Shown here in pieces: positions 11,311-21,268 of a DNA stretch of 64,000 bases. How positions within the stretch are numbered: position 1 is the first letter of the stretch; every line of letters begins with the position of its first letter. A model generated the notes under the pieces. The model did not search any database and was not told where the DNA came from. It was given only the letters and a program-made list of their open reading frames with translations. Origin of the DNA: Salvator merianae. Taxonomy: Eukaryota; Chordata; Lepidosauria; Squamata; Teiidae. Where the stretch lies: the NCBI GenBank assembly GCA_003586115.2, contig QVOM02000053.1, forward strand, positions 6,119,316-6,183,315, given 5' to 3'. The translations under genes and the position numbers were made by a program.

Positions 11311-13535
11311 TAGAGAATAACTTATTGGATAAATGATTCAGTTATCCATAATGCAACTAAGGATTACAAGCTAGACATATTTATATTCTGAACTTGGGTA
11401 AGAATTATTAATCATAATAAACATATGAAGTTATCCCTAATGCATAGTACAAAGTCACGTTCTTCTCTGACAGTGTTAAAAAACAGGTGGTTGTTTCCAA
11501 GTTGGTTGTCTGTAAAAGATAAATAAAGGCCAAGCAACAAAACTTAAGCTGAAAAAGGCAGAATAGAAAAGTTGTCTTCATATAATGTAATTATACAGTG
11601 AGTGTATAGTACAAATTAATACTGACAGTATCCACATGGCTGAACACAACTTAAATGAGGAATCAATCAGACTACTGAAGGTTAAGTTATTCTGATTTTC
11701 ATTAATGAATTTTATATGTGACCTACTTGTGTTTGTGTACCAACAGAGGAAGTTAAATGCTTATTCTTATGGTGTTAAGAGGGAAAATTCTCTTCAGATC
11801 CTGTATATCTCTGTACTTTGCAGACATACATTGACAATGTAGTGTATATACGTCTGTCTTCTCAACTGGATGTTATTAATTAATATCTTGCTGCCTAATT
11901 AGATTTTTCCCCTTCTCATTTGAATTTGATCTTTCAGACATACTGTCACATTGTCGACATGTACGGTGTTCCAAAGGAGCAGAACATCTGGTAGCATATT
12001 AAGTTACGGTAGGGAAGTCAACTTTCCTGGGAGGCTCAGCAGATTCAATGTGACTGCTACAAACTTTGTGAGATGTCAGAATTTCAATCAGGTGAGGCAT
12101 TTGCATTTAATCAGAAACTATGAAGGAAAAAAATGTCCCTTGTCATTGGACATCCATGAGAAATACCCTTTATCTACCCTAAAGAAGGTCCTCCACTTTT
12201 AGGTCTTAAATGAATGAAGGAAATTTAGGTGCAACCCTGGGGCTTTATTTTGATAGCCTGCTTTTATGGTTGTGTCTGTTCTCCCATTCTGTTTACTCAT
12301 CTGAAAGACTTCTATGAGGGATTTTAGAGTAAGACCATTTCAAGGAATTCAGAATGCATACTGAGCAAATTCACTGCTTTCAAATAAAATCCAGTTCCAC
12401 AGACTCTTGTGACAAAGAATGTGTTCTCTTTAATTCGTTTGCCTTCATTATCATCATCATCATCATCATGCAGGTAGAGATGAATGCCAGGTCTCAGAGG
12501 AAGGGACAAGATAAAAAAGCTCCTCTCCTTTCAGTGATATCTAAGGCTGTTTTTATGAAAGGATGGTGCATTAGTTTTGCCTATACTTTGCAAGCTGCTA
12601 TTCATCTCCGTCTTCACTCAAGTTAAGTAATGTGGATGTCTACATCTGTTCATCACTTTAGGAGTAGGCGTATTGGAGTCTCTGAAATTCTTTCATTACT
12701 AAAGTTAGAACATTTCACAGTCCATTCCCAAAGTGTACTAATTTCAATGATTTAAAAGGGGGGGGGGGAGTAAAGCTTTATACTCTATCTAAAGACTCCA
12801 GATAGGAAGAGTGTTAAAGGGACTTCAAGATGAAAAAAAGACAGTTGAAAAAAAGACAAATTTGTCCATTCCTGCATGTGAGACTGCATTTACATAAGAT
12901 ATTTCCTATAATTCTTTTAAAGAATTTTGTAATGCGACTGGAAAATGCTTAAACTGTATTATCCCGCATTGAAAAATAGCTGAAGGTACCTTCTGTGAAC
13001 TGACTGATTACATATGTACTTGTAGATACACAGAATTTGACCTTACAACAACTATTCATGTAAATGTTACTGAGCAGCTAATATTGTTTCATTTAAATAC
13101 AAATTAAAGCTTTGAAAATATCACAAAAGGGTAATCTAATATTTGATCACTAATGGGTTTACACAATGGGATATTTACACAAGCATTTTCAGAAATGGTC
13201 AGTTCCTTCTTTTTGTGTGTGGTTTTTGTGCTGTCCTTCTCTAATATTTTCACAAACTAAAGGGGAAAAATCATAAGGGAAAAGAATTGTTTCATTATAA
13301 ACATTCCTAAAAGACAAGAAGGTGAACTTAAATTATCAGTAGGTTGATGTTGCTGGTGGAATCCTTTAAAAATTGTTCCAGCAAGCAACTGTTTTCTGCT
13401 TCAGCCCAAATCTTATGCAGATTGGAGCTAGAGACATGTAAGTGTGTGGAAATTTGCAAGTGTGTTTTGTTTCGGGAGCCTAAGGCATAACCTTGCAGCA
13501 TAATCTAAAAGGAGCATTTTAAAATGTTGGAGGAA
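11311..13535. other. AT-rich unique DNA with two simple repeats
   Basis: No gene is recognised. An (ATC)n run lies at 12446-12469 and an 11-base G-run at 12758-12768. The stretch 13010-13140 is TAAT-rich and repeat-free but otherwise unremarkable. Confidence 0.55.
12446..12469. repeat. (ATC)n microsatellite
   Basis: About eight TCA units. The aspartate and isoleucine runs in the overlapping open frames on the two strands come only from this repeat. Confidence 0.95.
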
Positions 13536-13715
13536 GGTCCCTTATGCATTGGGTCTTATTCCAGATTAAATTCTGAAATGGGGACCTGCCATCCACATGA
13601 TAATGCAGGCTGTGGCAGGCTTTGGGTGGGGCCTGCCAAAGTCTGCACTAGCATGTAGATGTCAGGTTCCTATTGCAGGATACATCCCACAATAAGGACC
13701 GGTGTGGAAAGTACC
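13536..13715. mobile_element. Palindromic MITE with GGCC-type ends (diverged full-length copy)
   Basis: The left end GGTCCCTTATGCATTGGG pairs with the right end CGGTGTGGAAAGTACC, and the interior folds back (GGGGACCTGCCATCCACATG against TAGATGTCAGGTTCCTATT). It aligns along its whole length with the better preserved copy at 56016-56206. The flanking triplets (GAA left, TCA right) no longer match TTA, so the insertion duplication has decayed. It is probably a PIF/Harbinger-type non-autonomous element, judged from the 56-kb copy. Confidence 0.7.
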
Positions 13716-15892
13716 TCAGACTAGAGTGGGGAGAAGTCATGTTGGAGAGACTCCAGATTACCACTCTGGGCAACCTGGCCTGCAGACAAACCTGTGCCCT
13801 ATTCAGACCTCAGGATACCAATGGACTGGCTTCATGCCAAAGTGCAGACAGAGCCATAATCTGAATAATTCAGTTGATGGGCATGATAAGAAGATCTGTG
13901 ACAGAACTCCACTGACCTTAGCAGAACTCACTTTGGAATAGACATAAAGTTGCAGTGTAAATTGTACCAGAATAGTCATTTTACTTAGTATGTTTCTTTT
14001 GTTTAAGGGGAAACAAACCGTTTACTTTCTGAATGAAAGTGCATTATGGCATATCAGTAATTGACACAGAAACAAAGGATATATAAATTGCTGTCAGTTT
14101 ACAGAAAGAAAATTTGATACAGCAATACAAACTTCAATACAAAGAAGTCAAGTTGAATATTTTCTCTTTTATTGCTGTTTTCAATCAGTTTCAAAGGTTG
14201 ATTATCATTCAGACTGGAGCCTTGGGATTTTCTTGCATGAACCAGAAATTCTGAAAAGTGTTTTTCAGCTCAGCTCTGGTTTTGATAAGAAGACTCAGAA
14301 CTTTCCTTAGAATTCTTCTGAACATTTAATTACTATTATTATATGTTTGAACAGCCTTCTTCCAAATTAATGCACTTTTTGAACTTTTAAAAACATTTGG
14401 TAACTTTTTCAAATTTGGACATACAGAGTGGAACTTCTAGGTGATTTTACTGATGCTATGATATCATAGTTTTTAAACAGAGAGACAGCTATGTTATATA
14501 TTTCATAAGGTCTTCTATTTCTTATAAATAAAGTAACTTCAATGTTGTCAGGAAAGTAGCAAGATCTTTTAAAAAAATGGCCATTAGAGATGATTTTATG
14601 GCTATGACTGATGTACTGTAAATCCACAAAATGTTTTATTTTATGATTTTTATTGCATTTTATAGCCTTTGTTGTATGTATCAAAATTTGATGCAGACTT
14701 AGAAATGTCAAGATAAGCAAAAGGGAATATGGGAATTCTCATATACTGAATTATTCACTTTTCAATCTTGAAAGTATAGGATAACCTTAAATAACACACC
14801 AAAATCTCACAAGAAGGAAAAGAAACATTTTTATCTAACAGAAATATGTTGTTTCCACCTCTCTGTGCTTTTGTGTTGGAGGATATCCAAGGGGAATTGA
14901 AGGGTAGATGGCAGTCTCTACTAATGATGAAAAACTCCTATTACTGTAGAAGAATATTGGAAATGATACATTTTCAAAACTTCTAAGAAGATAGTTGTAC
15001 GTATCTGTTCTAAGCAATGAACTCTAGATATCCTCACATAAGAAGTAGTAGGTTGAACCAGGATAGCAGTATAACCTCTGATGGGCCAGGCAGTGACAAT
15101 GGTTAACAAAAGCAAAAGAAGCACTAACCTGGACCCACATGTGGTAAATCCTAGGAGTCAGAAACCAACTATGACAAAAATGGCTAACATTGATACAGGT
15201 GTCCATGGGAGCTTCAACCATGAGAGCTCCCTCTCTGAAGGAATGGCAATCCAAGGAAGAGCCAGTAGTGATCAGCCTAGTCCTGGTTGTATTCTTTCCA
15301 ATCTCTGTTGTGGATTTTGCTATCTACATGTTTGGTCTACGTGTTTGGTTTGCTGTGATGCTTGGCTTTACCATCCGTATCCTAGCTGGAGCCAGCTGTT
15401 CACCCAGTCTGAATAATGAGGCATCCATTGGGGCTCACACATTCCTGAGCACCATTAAACAAACATTGCAGCAAACGTACCTGCAGTTCAGAGGGAAGTC
15501 TTGAATTTACTACGTAGAAAGAAATAATTACCTCCCTCTTTCTCTTATTCCAATTCCCTGGGTTGCTTTCTCCTTTTCTTAGGAGAACACCATACTCCCT
15601 GTTTCCTATTTTTCAATATATATTCTTTTCTTGGAGCGCTATTTTTTTCTGTTACGATCTGTTATTTTTTGTTATTTTTTTTAATATATAATTATTATTT
15701 TAAAAATAAATAAAAGAGAGAAGCTTCCTATAGAAACATGTGTTTGAGCTTCAGAACATGGAACTTTATTCCTAATCTGACAAAATTTGTTGCAGGAAAT
15801 ATCCAAGAGACACACAGCTAAGAAGAAAGAAATAATGCAGAAGATTATTTTGGACAGGAGGTGAATTAAGCTTACATCTTATGGGGAAGCAA
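13716..15892. other. AT-rich DNA, no supported gene
   Basis: A 104-codon frame at 15190-15504 contains a hydrophobic stretch (VVISLVLVVFFPISVV). It overlaps another frame on the same strand, has no recognisable domain or splice context, and is best treated as chance. Nothing else is seen. Confidence 0.5.
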
Positions 15893-16000
15893 TTATTTAT
15901 TTGTTTGGTTTTTTATTTCAAGACATTTGTATCCCACCCTTTACTATATGGTCCCAGGGCAGGTTACAATTAATAAAAACAATACAATACTATACAATGA
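15893..16000 (-). mobile_element. LINE 3' tail (L2/CR1-like), fragment
   Basis: On the complement it reads GTAACCTGCCCTGGGACC, then a TAAAGGGTGGGATACAAATG block, then an A-rich end with AAATAAATAAAT character. That is the usual form of squamate L2/CR1-type 3' tails (proximal bases 'CTGCCC...GGG', then 'GGTATAAAT', then A-rich repeats). Too short for a subfamily. Confidence 0.5.
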
Positions 16001-16884
16001 AAATTCAATCCTTCCCCACCCATGTCTAGAAATTTCTCCACACAAGAGAGACTCAATAGATTCACTCGACAGTTTCTGTAAACTATGATCACATGACCAA
16101 TTCACTAATAAGAAATACCATTTTGAAGTCAGTGGTGCTCCCTTCTGAACATGCAAGTACAAATTTGTTTTGAAAATTTACAACCTGCCCCTTCATCTCT
16201 TCCTCACTATCTACCCCAGCTCCTATATGCCAGGCTTAAGCCTAAAGCAAAACCGTGGGACTGATTTATAAGTTCAGTGATGAATCCAGCTGGAAATGTC
16301 TCATGTAATTTAATATGCAAAACCTTATCTGACTCATGAGTGTCGACAAACTTCCCTGAGTTACCAGAAAGTCAATCAGCTGTAAGTTTTGATTTTATTT
16401 CTGCTTCAAACTCTTCACTTCTGAAGGAGCAAGACTTGTGCCCTGAAGTCAAATAGGTGCAGCACAGATCTATCTACCTTATATTCCACTTATCTCTCAA
16501 GCAGACTTTCCTGTAAAGGTGTCAGTCAAGTGATTTAACTCTTTTATTCTTTATTTTTGTCCCCCTCTTAGAAAGATATGTGTAAAATTTTAACTTTGTA
16601 GGTTCTTAAAATGTGAGGGAATCCTGTAGTATTTCTGGTATTTTGTGAACTGTTGACGAGAGTAAATGTATAACATTTTATTGGAAATCTGCTATCTTTC
16701 CTTCACAGAGGGAGACAGAATTCTTTCTTCTTCCATAAAGTGTTGGCATTTCCTTGAAACTAGTTGTGATGGAATCTTCAGTACTGCCAAACTTACATGT
16801 TGCTATTTCACTTCATGTTTAAAGGTAGTACTGAGTATTGACATAAGCACTGAATTGGATCTTCCTAAAAGAAATGGTGACTGT
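16001..16884. other. Unique DNA, nothing recognised
   Basis: No gene or repeat that I can support up to the BovB fragment. Confidence 0.5.
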
Positions 16885-17160
16885 TCATTGGAAGAACAAA
16901 TACTGAAGCAGACATTCAAATACTTTGGCCACATAATGAGAAGACAGGACTCATTGGAAAAGCCCCTGGTGCTGGGAAAGACTGAAGGCAAAAGGAGAAG
17001 GGGGATGGCAGAAAATGAGATGGATAGATAGTATCATGGAAGCAGTAAACGTGAGTTTGGACAGACTTTGTGAGGCAGCAAAGGACAGGCTAGCCTGGGG
17101 TGCTGTAGTCCTGTGGGTCATGAAGAGTCAAACACCACTGAATGACTGAACAACAACAAG
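16885..17160 (+). mobile_element. BovB (RTE-clade) LINE 3' end, truncated
   Basis: Plus-strand translation gives SLEEQILKQTFKYFGHIMRR followed by QDSLEKPLVLGKTEGKRRRG, the conserved C-terminal end of the BovB ORF downstream of the reverse transcriptase. Past an in-frame stop near 17029 the reading continues in decayed form, and the element ends in the diagnostic BovB tail (GGGTCATGAAGAGTCAAACA, then GACTGAACAACAACAA). All of the endonuclease and RT domains are missing, so this is an ordinary 5'-truncated, inactive insertion. BovB is abundant in squamates and is known to have moved horizontally among vertebrates. Tail and protein evidence agree, so the call is firm. Confidence 0.9.
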
Positions 17161-17820
17161 CGGAACTGATTGTATTAAATGAAATGTATATATTGGATTA
17201 GTAAATATGGAATCGTTACTACAAAAACAGTGGTGAGTTTATGAATTAACTCAGCATTTATCATTTTGCTTTCTTTCCAAATAATTAATTCCTTTTTCTT
17301 AAATTCCGACTTTAGCCAAATGCCTCAGTTAAGTTCACACAGTCTATATGTGACTGGCTCTGGATTTTGTCTTAATTATACTGTGGAAGAATTCAAAGGG
17401 CATGGAGATCCCATGATCCCATATCCATCAAGCTCACATCCCACCATAGAGCAGTGGAAAATGATGTCAGAAGCATTTTGTCTGCAAAATGGGAGAAAAC
17501 ACTCTGGCCATGCGTTCTCCTGCTCTGCTGCCCCACTACTGCTGCCCAGACCTACCAGAAATTGTGTCTTTTGTGCAAAAAAGAAGAGGCCTGTTTCTGA
17601 AGAGACAGAAAATGAGTAAATTCCACATCCACTTACTGTGGTTTTTAGAAAGGTCCCAGGCACAAACAATAAAGCTTGGGAAAGAATGTGTCCTGGGGTT
17701 GACTTTTCCACTGTGTGTGTGGCTAGCACACTTTTTGCTTTTACAGCTGGGGCAAATACTCCAACGCTTATAGCAGCAGGCACTGATGCATCAAAGACCC
17801 TCATTCTTAATATATATCTA
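17161..17820. other. Unassigned segment with overlapping long open frames
   Basis: A 158-codon frame on the complement (17852-17376) and frames of 117, 94 and 72 codons on the plus strand overlap here. The region is less AT-rich than its surroundings, which lowers stop frequency. None of the frames has a recognisable domain. It may be a decayed transposon or processed pseudogene, but I cannot assign it. Confidence 0.35.
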
Positions 17821-18158
17821 GGGGATGTGCATGAAAAAAAAATCATTTTCAATTAATTTTTGAATGAAAATCTGTATTTTCGCTTCATCAGCGAATTTTG
17901 TTGTCAAAAAATGCAGTTTTCACATTTGTTTTTGCATTTTTCGCATTCGTTTTCACATTGAAAATGCAATTTTCATGGTTTAAACAGATCGAAAATTGTG
18001 AAAATTCAATGAACTTCATTTTTCGCAAAAGAATAGGCTTTTTCGTTTTTGTTCGAAAACTGTAAATGCAAAAAAAGTCATTTTCGTTTCAATGCAAAAA
18101 TTTGCAAAAATGAAATTTTGAATGAATTTTTGAATACGAATCGAAACGTGCACATCCC
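17821..18158 (+). mobile_element. Full-length 338-bp MITE with GGGATGTGCA ends, copy 1
   Basis: It is bounded by GGGGATGTGCATGA on the left and CGTGCACATCCC on the right, with TA directly outside both ends (17819-17820 and 18159-18160), consistent with a TA target duplication. The interior is extremely AT-rich and built of TTTTCGCATT/AATGCGAAAA-like words. The copy at 60314-60647, read on the other strand, aligns with it from end to end (shared GAAAATC, GTGAATTTTGTTGT, CATTTTCATGGTTTAAAC, GGCTTTTTC and GTTTCAATGCAAAAATTTGC in the same order). There is no coding capacity. Superfamily is not certain; TA duplication suggests Tc1/mariner-like mobilisation. Confidence 0.8.
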
Positions 18159-18429
18159 TACTAGGCATCAATATCTAGAGAGAGAGAGAAAGAGAGATGT
18201 CTGTGGTCTGTATCTATGTTATGTATCTATACATCTACAGCCATATATTTGTATCTATATCCATATATTTATCTCTATTAATAGCATTTAAAATGCAATG
18301 AGAACATGATTCCAAAACACTCTGTTCAAGTAGGTCCAGCAAAACCAGCATTATTTAAAATGTTTCCATTTCAATCTTTTTTTTTTCCCCTCCAAAGACT
18401 GTAAAGTACAAACATTATTTTTATCTCCC

Positions 18430-18590
18430 CTACATTTTAACCCCATAGCTACTTTGTAGGGTAGCTTAGAATAGGAGGCTGTGATTTGCCAAAGAGGACC
18501 TACTGGATTTTGCTGGCTGCATTGGGATTTGATCTAGGGACTCCCAGATTTTAACCATATGTTCTACCATGATGTAATGCCAATCATTTT
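18430..18590 (+). repeat. CORE-SINE / MIR-like element
   Basis: The order of blocks matches reptilian CORE-SINEs: a CTTTGTAGGGTAGCTTAGAA segment (the 'TGTGAGGTAGG' core), GCTGTGATTTGCCAAAGAGG (the 'GTGACTTGCCCAAGGTCAC' part), TTTGATCTAGGGACTCCCAG (the 'GATTCGAACCTGGGTCTCCC' part), and TTTTAACCATATGTTCTACC (the 'CTAACCACTACACCACACT' part). The promoter-bearing head is not recognisable, so it is an old, truncated copy. Confidence 0.7.
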
Positions 18591-18782
18591 TGTTCCATTT
18601 TAAATACATTATTGTCAAAATGATAAAAAAAATCTAGAATTTTTCTCTTACCCATCTTCCTCTTTCTCTTCTTGATCAAACTCCCTTTTTGAAATTTCTT
18701 TTCTCTAGATGTAACGAAAAGACATGATCTGATCCATATGCATAGTTATGAACCTAAGTCTGTAAGAAGTGCCCTGTTGGAC

Positions 18783-18870
18783 TGGAATTGATTTTTGGTT
18801 CATCCTGCTCATCTTGGCTCATCTTAGAATGGATTTTTGGCTCATCCTGGAATGGATTTTTGGCTCAGAC
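18783..18870. repeat. Minisatellite, 23-bp unit, about three copies
   Basis: The units start at 18783, 18825 and 18848 and read TGGAATGGATTTTTGGCTCA with small changes. A 19-base CTCATC-rich spacer separates units 1 and 2. Overlapping open frames across it repeat WILEWIFGS/FWLILEW for this reason. Confidence 0.8.
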
Positions 18871-19365
18871 TCTTCTCACAGTCACAAGCCAGATGATTAT
18901 GAGAATTTTAAGGGCAGAACATGGGCAAAGAAATACTCTTTCTGCTTATATTCTCTGGCAAGTGGTCTTTAAATAGTTTCCATTTTCAGGACTGCAATTA
19001 TACAAAAGATCATTAGAAGAGCCATTCTTAATACCGAATTCAGTGTTAAAGCAGGAGCAAATAATCACAACTCTACTATTATAATGAATACAGAACCATA
19101 CTATTACTTTATTTCTGTCAGAAATATTTTTTAAATGGGGAACAATACAGTGTATGTTAAAAGGTATGAAGGTTATAATAATGTTATAAAATTTGTAGCA
19201 ACCAAATCTTTAGAAAGACTTCATGCTAATCAAATTTCAGATTGCATAAATCAGGATATTTTTATTAAGGACTTTTAAAACTTCAACCTTAGTTCCCCTG
19301 TAAATTGTGATGGAGATTAGAATATCATCACTTCAGACCTAAAATCTGAAAAAGTGTTATATCTG

Positions 19366-19423
19366 TGTATGTGTGCACGTGTGTGTGTTTGTATGTGTGT
19401 GCATGCATGCACACATATTATGC
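19366..19423. repeat. (TG)n-rich low-complexity tract
   Basis: Interrupted TG repeats, ending in GTGCATGCATGCACAC, a perfect short palindrome. Confidence 0.75.
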
Positions 19424-19839
19424 ATATACAGTCCAGGACTGTGATTATAATTTGTATCCCTATTTGCATTTTTAAGTATATTAAAATTTTGAGGAAGGAT
19501 GACTGAGACAGTGCAACAGTATATTTGGAATTCCCTTTTGCATTTTGATCCTCAGCAGATCAATCACAGCAAGATCTGCATGATCCAAAGATGTTATGCC
19601 AAAGCAAAACAAACAAAAAACAGATTGCAGTGACCATGCTTCACTGCACACCAGCAGTGAGATGAGATGTGGGGATCCATATGTGATTGGTGGCCAGCCT
19701 GCTTCTGACACAGAATCTACTCCTGAGAATACTCCTCCTTCAAGTCAGGAAAATCCTAGGTCTATCATTCCCTACTGGGTGCAGAAATTGAATTGAATTT
19801 TTATTTTATTTCTGAATTGCAATCTGTTTTTAACCTTTT

Positions 19840-20108
19840 TATAATGGGTTTTAAGTCTGCCAGATGGCAGGAAGCAATCTTCAGCTTCTACTAATGTCTG
19901 TTGGCTCCTTCTATTATTGCTCCTGTTCCAAATACCTGGATGCCAGACAAGCATCTGCCCACTTCTCTCTCTCTCTCTCTTTTTCTGTATGCAATGTCTG
20001 GCTAGCATTCTGTTTTTTGGAACAGGAACAATAATGCAAGCAGCCGGCAGACAGGGTAAGCAATCACTATTATGGGAAGCTGCCATCATTGGCAATTTCC
20101 CATAATAG
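19840..20108. mobile_element. Fold-back (long inverted repeat) element, about 270 bp
   Basis: The reverse complement of about 19840-19955 aligns with about 19985-20108: GTCTGGC, TTTGGAACAGGA.CAATAAT, AG.AGCC..CAGACA and the CTGCCATC..GGCA run to CCCATTAT/CCCATAAT occur in mirrored order. The loop holds a (TC)n run at 19964-19984. At the right end the arm is itself a tight hairpin (20067-20085 against 20090-20108, 17 of 19 pairs, loop TCAT). It has no coding capacity. A decayed palindromic MITE is the best reading, but I see no target duplication. Confidence 0.6.
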
Positions 20109-20140
20109 CACTATTTGGGGTCATTGCATCGATTTCCCAA

Positions 20141-20188
20141 AACTATATTGGGAATGCTACTGATATGTGTGGCATTCCTAATATAGTT
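20141..20188. repeat. Second imperfect hairpin beside the fold-back element
   Basis: AACTATATTGGGAATGC (20141-20157) pairs with GCATTCCTAATATAGTT (20172-20188) at 16 of 17 positions around a 14-base loop. It lies 33 bases from the end of the fold-back element and may belong to the same unit. Confidence 0.75.
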
Positions 20189-21229
20189 CTGAAAAATACA
20201 TGGATTTTACCCCATGTCTGGAGGCACCCTAACTACAACAAAGAAGTCTGCCATGAGAAGGAAGTGTCCTGAATACTGTCATCCTGAGAGTTCTTTACCA
20301 TAGCAAAGTAGCACTTTCACATGTTTCTAGAATGGCTTTAGGACACGTTGTAAGTGATCAGGTGCGATGGAAATGCCCTCTGGTTACCCATCACTTAGCT
20401 CCTATAAACATGGATGCTTTTGACAGTAATGGGACATTGTTTCATGTGAAAAGAATGTATGTGATGTAGATGGTTTACAGCTTCAAAAGACAGCAACAAA
20501 GGAAAGAGGGGGGTTGGAGAACACAGAACAATAGTTCTTGAATCTTGGACAAGTTTTGCCATTCTAAATGAAATTGCTGAAGTTTTTCAGTGCATAATTA
20601 TAATGCTTCTCTGTTAATGCAGCTAGTGTTCTTCACCTTATACCTGGCATTCCTCCCAAAAGCCATTACAAAAAGTTCCCACTTTCAATTATACAAACTC
20701 CACTACCATTGAGAAATCTTTGATTTAAATCTCTATTAATTCAAAACATGCACTCCAGATCTCCCTCTCCAATGACAAGGGAAGACCTCCATTTTCTGCT
20801 GTCTACCCAAGATAATTGTGGTCTTCCTTTTGTTCCCATCTTTGATTAGAGTGTTTTTCCCTGCTTTATATGCATTACCAAGAATTTCATTTTCTGGAGT
20901 ATGGAGCACTGAAGTTTGTGAAAATGTGTTAGGAGAATGGATAGTTTGTTTCAAGCCTCCTCACTGAATGGAGAGCATCTTCTCAAGGGTATCCTTACCA
21001 TTATTCCAGGAAAAGAAGGCCTAGATACCTTCTGCTAGCTAGTGTGAGACTAGCAGGTCCTATCCCTCCTATTATGCTTTGTTGGCATTGGACAAAGCTT
21101 CAGTAACTTTGGGGCTCTATCCTGTTACCGCACTGGACCTTTACAGTGAAGTCTACCACCACACTACTGGACTTTTTCCTATCCTGGACTTTGTGGGCAA
21201 GCAGAACATATGTCCCTATTATCTGGAAT
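20189..21229. other. Unique DNA, nothing recognised
   Basis: No supported gene or repeat. Confidence 0.5.
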
Positions 21230-21268
21230 ACATACATACATACATACATACATACATACATACATACA
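21230..21268. repeat. (CATA)n microsatellite
   Basis: About ten CATA units. The YIHT/VCMY peptide repeats in the overlapping frames are produced by it. Confidence 0.95.

Noticed and set aside
15190..15504. 104-codon frame with a hydrophobic, membrane-like stretch
   Set aside because: Overlaps another frame, no homologous domain, no splice or promoter context; a hydrophobic stretch is expected from T-rich DNA.
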